From assembly GCA_028066245.1 (NCBI GenBank), contig JALCBR010000041.1:1-39188 (forward strand): a stretch of 39,188 nt of DNA. The letters run 5' to 3'. The notes beneath the pieces were generated by a model. That model did not search any database and was not told the DNA's origin. It was given only the letters and a program-made list of their open reading frames with translations. Positions 33,665 through 39,188 of the stretch are shown here, in pieces (position 1 is the stretch's first letter; each line of letters opens with the position of its first letter). A program made the position numbers and the translations under genes. This DNA is from Pirellulales bacterium (lineage in GTDB: Bacteria; Planctomycetota; Planctomycetia; Pirellulales; S012-138).

Positions 33665-34249
33665 CTAGCAGCGCAGACGCTCCAAGTCTGCCAGCCGCCG
33701 ATTTACGTGGTCTTCGCTGGCGATCTCTCCACTGTGCTGCTTGGCGTCAAAGTCGATCGATAGTTCCTCCAAGGCGCCGACGATTTCGCGTTTGTCGCTC
33801 TCGCTGATCCGATCAATGAACAAAACGCCGTCCAGGTGGTCGGCCTCGTGCTGAACAATCCGACTCGGCATGCCCTCCAATTCAACGTTGATTTCTTGCC
33901 CGCGAAGGTCATAAGCGTTCAATCGGATTTGAGCGGGCCGTGTGACGGGCTTATAGACGCCCGGTAGGCTCAAGCATCCTTCTTCCTGCTCGGCTGATCC
34001 TTTGGGGCGGCTCAGCACAGGATTGATAATCACTTGTTGCGCATCAGGTTGCTCAGGATCCCCTGTCTCATTCATGACAAAGAAACGGTACGGCAGGTCC
34101 ACCTGGTTGGCTGCCAGTCCCACGCCTTTGGCTTCATACATCAGATCAAACATCTGATCGATCATCGCACGCAATTCAGCGTCAACCCTCCGTAGCGGCT
34201 TGGAGCGGTGGCGCAATGTCGGATGTGGATATTCGATGATCTTAAGCAT
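33665..34249 (-). CDS. def: Peptide deformylase
   Basis: Removes the formyl group from the N-terminal Met of new proteins at the ribosome. The 194 residues carry all three motifs: GVGLAANQ at 42-49, EGCLSLPG at 90-97 with metal ligand Cys92, and QHEADHLDGVLFID with ligands His134 and His138 and catalytic Glu135. The C-terminus extends about 40 residues past the last motif, as in many longer deformylases. The stop codon lies in the right edge of repeat copy C. No fmt gene is adjacent; the gene diverges from mcsA. Confidence 0.96.
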   Translation of the reverse strand: MLKIIEYPHPTLRHRSKPLRRVDAELRAMIDQMFDLMYEAKGVGLAANQVDLPYRFFVMNETGDPEQPDAQQVIINPVLSRPKGSAEQEEGCLSLPGVYKPVTRPAQIRLNAYDLRGQEINVELEGMPSRIVQHEADHLDGVLFIDRISESDKREIVGALEELSIDFDAKQHSGEIASEDHVNRRLADLERLRC

Positions 34250-34494
34250 AGCGGCAACAACAAGGCTCTAGTAGGTCGGGCATCAAGCCATTGTAAATGC
34301 GTCACACAGTAACGGTAACCCGCCCAGCAGATGGCGAATCCAGATTCCGTACGCCAGAGCCCCCTGTCTGCCCTCGTCGCACGAAAAACGACAGGCCGCA
34401 ATGGCTGGAAAAGCCAGTTTGGTTTATCTTGGCGATTAGGTGGAAGCGCCAGATCCCACAAGGTTCTCAGACTCTTACCTTCCGGCGATTTGCC

Positions 34495-35097
34495 ATGAAG
34501 TGCCAGTATTGCGAGCGTACGGCGACGTTGCACATTACCGAATTGACCGATGGTCAGGTCAAGGAGTTGCACCTGTGCAAGGAGCACGCGCACGAATACC
34601 TGTCTCAAGCGGATGCTGGCGTCCCTCAGCCTACGAGCTCCGCCAGTTCGTTGGCTCACCATCTCACGGTGGGGAACACGGCGGAAGACCTGGCACGGCT
34701 GGACCAGAAAGTTTGCCCAATCTGCGGGATTTCTTTCTATGAGTTTCGCAACTCTGGACGGCTGGGATGCCCGAACGACTACACCTGTTTTCAGCAGGAG
34801 CTTGAAGGCTTGTTGTTGAATATCCACGGCGAGACGAGCCATGTCGGCAAATTGCCTGGTCGTGGGGCCACAGATCTCGCTGAGCACACGCGCTTGATCC
34901 AAATGCGGCGACAGCTCAAGGAAGCCGTGAGTGAGGAAGATTACGAGTTGGCCTCCAAGTTGCGGGATGAAATTCGTGACCTGCGATCGGAATTTCGCGA
35001 GGGACGGCCAACTGAAAGCGAGCCGAAAGCCAAGAAGCCGAGAAAACGGCAAGCGCCGAGGCCAAAACCGCCGGCAGATGAAGGAAGCCAAGATTGA
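34495..35097 (+). CDS. mcsA: Protein-arginine kinase activator (McsA-like, zinc fingers + UVR)
   Basis: McsA activates the arginine kinase McsB and helps it deliver clients to ClpC-type proteases. The 200-residue protein has a first zinc site (Cys3, Cys6, Cys28 and probably His31), a second (Cys74, Cys77, Cys92, Cys98), and a UVR motif at about 133-165 (LIQMRRQLKEAVSEEDYELA), matching McsA layout. The tail is basic and Lys/Pro-rich. The ATG at 34495 places MKCQYC at the start as in the family, though the frame is open from 34297. mcsB follows within 114 bases. A general UvrB/UvrC-motif protein would be the cautious alternative. Confidence 0.88.
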   Translation: MKCQYCERTATLHITELTDGQVKELHLCKEHAHEYLSQADAGVPQPTSSASSLAHHLTVGNTAEDLARLDQKVCPICGISFYEFRNSGRLGCPNDYTCFQQELEGLLLNIHGETSHVGKLPGRGATDLAEHTRLIQMRRQLKEAVSEEDYELASKLRDEIRDLRSEFREGRPTESEPKAKKPRKRQAPRPKPPADEGSQD

Positions 35098-35211
35098 ATT
35101 GCGAGGCGCACGACGAGATTGCTGTCACGCAGGGAAACTTGCTTCGCGCAGTGCCGTGCTCCCAAATTCTGCCGGTTGTGAGCGCAATTCATTCGCCGAA
35201 CGCCTTAACGG

Positions 35212-36414
35212 ATGTGTGTGGGCGAGTACAATTCTGGTAGGCTGAGCGATCCTGTCACTTTGCCCAAACGTTATCAGTTTCGCGCGGATGATCTTGAGCC
35301 GCGCTTTGGCTTTTTTCCGCGGACCAACGCAGTGGACATAAGCGACCTGGCGCAATCGAGCGGAGAATGGCTCAGGGGCGGCGGTCCGGAGTCGGACATC
35401 GTCATCAGTAGCAGAATCCGGCTGGCGAGAAACCTGGCTGAGTATCCCTTTGTCAATCAGGCTGGTCCGGCGGAACGCCATGAGATTGAATCCACGCTTG
35501 AGCAGGCGATTACCGGAATCCGCAAGCCCAAGCTGGAGTATTTCAGTGTCGATGACTTCTCATCGCTTGATCGCCAGTTTTTGGTTGAACGGCAGTTGAT
35601 CAGCCGTGAGCATGCCGAAGGTGAAGGCGCGCGCGGTGTGGCCATTGACGCCAGCGAGCGAATTAGCCTGATGGTTAATGAAGAAGACCATCTCCGCATC
35701 CAAGTGATGCACAGCGGTTTGGATCTGGACGCCGCCTGGAAAGAGATCGACAAAATCGACAACGAGATCGAGCGGCACGTCACCTATGCGTTTGATCAGC
35801 GTTTGGGTTACTTAACGGCATGCCCAACTAACGCCGGAACAGGCATGCGCGTCAGCGTCATGTTGCACTTGCCTGCGGTCGCGCTGACGGAACAGGTGGA
35901 AAAAATCTTCCGCAGTCTGCAAAAGATCAACGTTGCCGTCCGCGGCTTATATGGCGAGGGATCACAGCCTGCCGGGGACTTCTACCAGATCAGCAATCAA
36001 ATCACGCTCGGACGAGATGAAGCCAACCTGATTGGTACCGTCGCCGATGTCGTACCGACGATCATACAATATGAACGCAAGGCGCGCGCGTACTTACAAG
36101 AAGAGAAGCGTGAAGTACTGCATGATCGCATTAGCCGCGCGTACGGGATTTTGCGAAACGCCCAAACCATCACGTCAGAAGAAACGATGCACTACCTTTC
36201 GCGTGTGCGGATGGGCATCAACATGGGCCTGATCAAAGATCTGCAGATCCCCACCGTCAATGAGTTGTTCATTTACACGCAGCCAGCGCATCTGCAAAAG
36301 ATGAGCGGCAGTGAGATGAACAGCGCAAATCGAAATATCGAACGGGCGCGTTACCTACGAGATAACCTCAACGGCGGTGAGGCACCATCCGGAAACGGTG
36401 GAGACCTTATCTAA
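35212..36414 (+). CDS. mcsB: Protein-arginine kinase
   Basis: McsB phosphorylates arginine side chains, marking proteins for ClpCP. The 400-residue frame shows WLRGGGPESDIVISSRIRLARN (phosphagen-kinase start), VNEEDHLRIQ, and GYLTACPTNAGTGMR with the conserved Cys204. GDFYQISNQITLG and MHYLSRVRMGINMGLI mark the C-terminal half. Near the end the RDxxRA motif, reported as the phosphoarginine-binding allosteric site, reads RNIERA (374-379). The ATG at 35212 adds about 50 residues before the homologous part; a GTG at 35332 (before DISDLAQSSGEWL) is a plausible true start. Neither has a clear ribosome binding site. No ctsR or clpC is adjacent. Confidence 0.92.
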   Translation: MCVGEYNSGRLSDPVTLPKRYQFRADDLEPRFGFFPRTNAVDISDLAQSSGEWLRGGGPESDIVISSRIRLARNLAEYPFVNQAGPAERHEIESTLEQAITGIRKPKLEYFSVDDFSSLDRQFLVERQLISREHAEGEGARGVAIDASERISLMVNEEDHLRIQVMHSGLDLDAAWKEIDKIDNEIERHVTYAFDQRLGYLTACPTNAGTGMRVSVMLHLPAVALTEQVEKIFRSLQKINVAVRGLYGEGSQPAGDFYQISNQITLGRDEANLIGTVADVVPTIIQYERKARAYLQEEKREVLHDRISRAYGILRNAQTITSEETMHYLSRVRMGINMGLIKDLQIPTVNELFIYTQPAHLQKMSGSEMNSANRNIERARYLRDNLNGGEAPSGNGGDLI

Positions 36415-36469
36415 CCGCCTGAGTTGTCTCTTCTTTGTTGCGGAGCTTCTCGTTGTGGATGCGATCGCT

Positions 36470-38668
36470 CTACGCGTTCCGCACGGGCCGAACAACGATC
36501 CGCGACCCTTGAACTTTGGCGATGACGATTTCGTCACCTTTTTCTACCGCGACACCATCAGTCACGACATCGTACATCTGCCCTTGGATGAGTACTTTGC
36601 CCGAGGGTCGTAGAGAAGTTGCCGCCGTGCCAGTCTCACCCACCAGGTGCGAATAGACGGCGACCGATTCCCGCTCTTGCTGCACTTGAGTGTCCGCCTC
36701 CGGAGGATTGAGCACCAAACTTCCGAAGCGGCTGGACTTTGGCAGATATCGTCGGACGAGTGCAAAGACTGTCACGGTGCCGACTCCCGCTGATGCGACA
36801 ATAAACAAACTTCGTGTCAGTTCGTCGAGCTGTGCACCGTCGGTGAAGTCGCCCTTGATGGATTGCATGGCCATCACCAGCGACGCGACGATCAAGATAC
36901 CTCCGCCAACGCCAAAGATCCCCACCCCGGGAATGACGAAGACTTCCAGCAGCAAGAAGATCAGCCCGGCGACAAACAGCAACACTTCCAGCCAGCCTGC
37001 CGTGCCATCCAGATAGTTACCCCAAAAGAACAGGAGAAAACAGATGCAGGCGACGAACCCCCCGATGCCGGTGCCGGGAGATTGCATTTCGATAAAGAAG
37101 GCCGAACCGCCAATCAACAACAATGCCCACATGACGCCTTCTTGAGTCAAAGCGCTCACCAACGTGTCTAACCAGGTTGGCTGGATTGATTCGGGCTCTG
37201 TATCAAGCCCATACAACGCGCGGAGCTCAGGAAAACTGCCGACCAGTTCCGTAGCGATTCCCAACCGGTAAGCGTTCTCCGCATCCAGCACCAATGGGAG
37301 GTTGTCTTCTGTGATGGGGTTTCCTTGTCGCCAAACATCAGGGTTGGGAAGCGCCGCCCAGTCTGATACGCCGAACGCGGCGAGCCGTCCGTCCAATTGG
37401 TGTTGGTATTCATAAACGGTGACGCTACCGTCAATCATTGCCGCCATGACGGAGTGCGGCCTGCCTGTGGCGCGCGAAATCCCTTTCAATTCTTCAAGCT
37501 TGATGCGGAGTTCCTCTGACGAGAGACCAGGGATTTCACCTCCCAGCTTGGCGTCGGGGGCCATCAACAAGTGGTTGCAAGCCATCGCGATGAATGCCGC
37601 GTCACCTTTGGCCTGCCGGCGAACAAAGGCCACGGTGCGCCGCTCATTTGTAGGGAGTTTGGCGATGTAGTTTGCCAAGGTCTTGCTAGCGTCCGGGGCT
37701 CCTCCAGAGCTATTGACGATCAGGATGATCAGGTTCGCATCCTTTTCATCGATCGCTCGTTGGATGCTACGTTCCACCTGCCCGATGAACCTTGGTGTCA
37801 GCGGCTCTTCCAAGGTGACTTTGACGGCACGCAATCCGCTTGCGAGGGAAATGTCCTCTTCCATCGCCATCACAGGCAAGGAAAGTGCCATTGCCAGGCC
37901 GTTTCGGTCTTCAACCAGGTGCTGCACAAAACCGGCTTGAAAACCAACGTCGCCGGTGAAGAGTCCATATTCGCCACGCTGGATTGTGGGTGACTCCGCC
38001 CGGATGGCTTCTTCTTCGTTTTCGATCTGTTCTGCCTGTTCGGCGGTGGCGTACTTTCGGCCTGTGACCGTTTCGATTTCCCAGATTTGCAACGCCGGGT
38101 CCAGCATACCTTGAGCGATCGCGGCCGGGACATTTCGCCTGGCATTGGCGATTTCCTCGTAGGTTGCCAGCTTGGACGCCGCGATGACGTTGTCGTCAAG
38201 GCCGGCCTCGCCAAGTTGTGCTTCCTTGGACATGGCAATCTGCTCGCATGCCAATGCAACCAGCACCGCATGGCCGGTGAGCTTCTGCGGGTTTCCCTTC
38301 CCATCTTTAGGAATGTAGGCAACTGTCTGAGCGGAAAGCTCTGTGATCGCCTGCGCCAAATCTCGCGCAGCACCAAAAGATGCTGGCCCAGGCTCAATCT
38401 CGAAGACGATCACCGCACGCCCACCTTCCTGGGCGACCCGGGACTCAAAACTCTTGGCCTGGCGGATGGCTCTTTCCACGATGGTTGAGGAAATGGGCGA
38501 AGGAATCCGAACCAACCGACCTTGAATTGCCGCAGGCTCTGCATTCTGCCTGGCGTCATTGTTCTGAGCGAGCGTGGCCGAAGTCAAAGTTATCGCGAAA
38601 ACGGCGACGATCGCACGGTAAACGACCGCACAAGAACAGCATCTTGGGAAGCGCGGCGCTGACATCAA
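36470..38668 (-). CDS. NfeD-family membrane protein with two ClpP/crotonase-like domains
   Basis: A 732-residue envelope protein: a signal peptide (VAVFAITLTSATLAQ, about 20-35), two tandem ClpP-like domains (about 50-200 and 280-480), four to five transmembrane helices (510-600) plus one near 620, and a C-terminal OB-fold NfeD domain (about 670-732). NfeD motifs IEMQSPGTGIGG and LLLEVFVIPGVGIFGVGG are clear. NfeD-1b proteins are membrane serine/lysine proteases, often linked to stomatins. Here the serine-motif positions read GHAVLVALAC (132-141) and GDAAFIAMAC (355-364): no Ser in either domain, so protease activity is doubtful. No stomatin gene is adjacent. It is convergent with mcsB. Confidence 0.88.
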   Translation of the reverse strand: MMSAPRFPRCCSCAVVYRAIVAVFAITLTSATLAQNNDARQNAEPAAIQGRLVRIPSPISSTIVERAIRQAKSFESRVAQEGGRAVIVFEIEPGPASFGAARDLAQAITELSAQTVAYIPKDGKGNPQKLTGHAVLVALACEQIAMSKEAQLGEAGLDDNVIAASKLATYEEIANARRNVPAAIAQGMLDPALQIWEIETVTGRKYATAEQAEQIENEEEAIRAESPTIQRGEYGLFTGDVGFQAGFVQHLVEDRNGLAMALSLPVMAMEEDISLASGLRAVKVTLEEPLTPRFIGQVERSIQRAIDEKDANLIILIVNSSGGAPDASKTLANYIAKLPTNERRTVAFVRRQAKGDAAFIAMACNHLLMAPDAKLGGEIPGLSSEELRIKLEELKGISRATGRPHSVMAAMIDGSVTVYEYQHQLDGRLAAFGVSDWAALPNPDVWRQGNPITEDNLPLVLDAENAYRLGIATELVGSFPELRALYGLDTEPESIQPTWLDTLVSALTQEGVMWALLLIGGSAFFIEMQSPGTGIGGFVACICFLLFFWGNYLDGTAGWLEVLLFVAGLIFLLLEVFVIPGVGIFGVGGGILIVASLVMAMQSIKGDFTDGAQLDELTRSLFIVASAGVGTVTVFALVRRYLPKSSRFGSLVLNPPEADTQVQQERESVAVYSHLVGETGTAATSLRPSGKVLIQGQMYDVVTDGVAVEKGDEIVIAKVQGSRIVVRPVRNA

Positions 38669-39028
38669 GTTCCTCGCCCAGGGCGGACTCTTTTTGACTC
38701 ATTCCCTATTCTGCGACTGAGAGCGCAACTTCCCGCCAATGATGGGCGGTGAATGCCTACTCGCGACCTGCCTCCAGCTTCAGGCACGATAAACGCTCAA
38801 GCCACAGCCGACAAATTATAGGTCTTGCCGGCGCAGTGAGTCAATTTTGCCCAGGAGGTGCAGGAGCGCGCCACATGGGGAATCCAAAGCGAACTGGTCA
38901 GACGGTGGACTGGAAAACGGCGGGAAGTTCAAACGGGACAGCTTGTCCTCTGAGATTCAAGCGGTTGCCGAACAACTTGCTCTGCATGCAACATAAACAT
39001 TTGCTTGACCCAACCCAGGAAAGCAAAG
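38669..39028. other. Intergenic region between nfeD-like gene and selC
   Basis: About 360 bases upstream of the NfeD-like gene and downstream of selC, both on the minus strand. It should hold the promoter of the former and the 3' end processing region of the latter. I see no convincing gene and no strong hairpin with T-tract. Confidence 0.5.
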
Positions 39029-39125
39029 CGGAAGTGCATGGGAATCGAACCCACCGGCGACAAGGTTGACTCGCCGCCCGCCGGTTTTGAAGACCGGGGC
39101 CGCCACCAGGCGTACAAGCACTTCC
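39029..39125 (-). tRNA. selC: Selenocysteine tRNA (tRNA-Sec, anticodon TCA)
   Basis: Read on the minus strand, a 97-base tRNA with the marks of bacterial tRNA-Sec. The acceptor stem has 8 base pairs (GGAAGTGC with GCACTTCC), followed by discriminator G. The anticodon stem is CCGGT/ACCGG around loop CTTCAAA, giving anticodon TCA (39088-39090), which reads UGA. There is a long variable arm with six pairs (CGGCGA/TCGCCG) and a T-arm GTGGG-TTCGATT-CCCAT. CCA is not encoded. It implies that this organism decodes UGA as selenocysteine; selA, selB and selD are not in the window. Confidence 0.96.
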
Positions 39126-39188
39126 GGCGCGGGGTTTCAAAGCGGACGCAACTCGCTTGACATCCGCCTGGTAACCGCAACCGTGTTA

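Larger units (their letters stand above)
33255..33668 (+). repeat. Dispersed repeat, copy C (complete)
   Basis: Same layout as copy B: inverted arms at 33264-33300 and 33461-33497 (34 of 37 paired), AGGAGG at 33341-33346, micro-ORF at 33359-33430, a hairpin at 33528-33552, and GGAACGTCAA at 33642-33651. Bases 33337-33424 are identical to copy B, while the right half is clearly more diverged; the AGAACAC/GTGTTCT hairpin of copies A and B is lost by deletion. The right end reaches the stop codon of def, and the repeat fills the gap between queE and def. Confidence 0.9.

Noticed and set aside
38874-39069. ORF starting MGNPKRTG with AGGAGGTG upstream
   Set aside because: It runs antisense into selC, has poor composition and the ribosome-site spacing is too long.

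Overview
The window looks like chromosomal DNA of a planctomycete, probably of the Pirellulales type. The best markers are the pair of a large secreted PSCyt/DUF1549-DUF1553 protein and a Tat-exported DUF1501 protein (17444-21106), the many secreted or lipidated proteins without clear family, and frequent TTG starts with few strong Shine-Dalgarno sites. rsmH sits alone, without mraZ, ftsL or mur genes, which fits a phylum that lacks the usual FtsZ-type division cluster. All family calls were made by reading motifs; no database search was run.

Layout. 1-340: right part of a dispersed repeat. 340-6139: DAHP synthase (-), flavin-reductase-like protein (+), a polysaccharide-export lipoprotein with a small lipoprotein behind it (-), and an APC amino-acid permease (-). 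6323-10803: a plus-strand run of a cystathionine-gamma-synthase-family PLP enzyme, a ketoacyl synthase III and a membrane sulfatase/LtaS-like protein. 10849-11285: second repeat copy. 11317-15014: rsmH, a small DUF6868-like membrane protein, a nitrilase and tgt. 15160-21106 (-): a secreted unknown, a lone CoA-transferase beta subunit, a DUF1697 protein, and the DUF1501/DUF1549 pair. 21325-27608: a lipoprotein with a possible sugar-hydrolase fold, then an exopolysaccharide group (pyruvyl transferase, flippase, glycosyltransferase). 27678-30702 (-): an NtrC-type regulator and its overlapping sensor, whose kinase motifs are degenerate. 30856-33183: class V aminotransferase (-) and queE (+). 33255-33668: third repeat copy. 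33665-38668: def (-), mcsA and mcsB (+), and a two-domain NfeD/ClpP-like membrane protein (-). 39029-39125: selC, the selenocysteine tRNA (-).

Links between genes. queE and tgt belong to one queuosine pathway. mcsA and mcsB form a protein-arginine kinase pair. The pyruvyl transferase, flippase, glycosyltransferase and the Wza-like export lipoprotein all point to surface polysaccharide. The sensor and regulator share a 35-base overlap and are surely co-expressed.

The best candidate for something undescribed is the three-copy repeat. Two copies carry near-perfect 37-base inverted repeats around a 23-codon hydrophobic micro-ORF preceded by AGGAGG. An 88-base block holding this ORF is identical in two copies, and the frame and stop are kept in the third, strongly diverged copy. 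Behind the right arm lies a region of small hairpins, one with a compensatory base-pair change. The second candidate is the sensor kinase: it has Asp where the phospho-accepting His should be and has lost the ATP-binding N and G1 motifs, yet remains paired with an intact response regulator.
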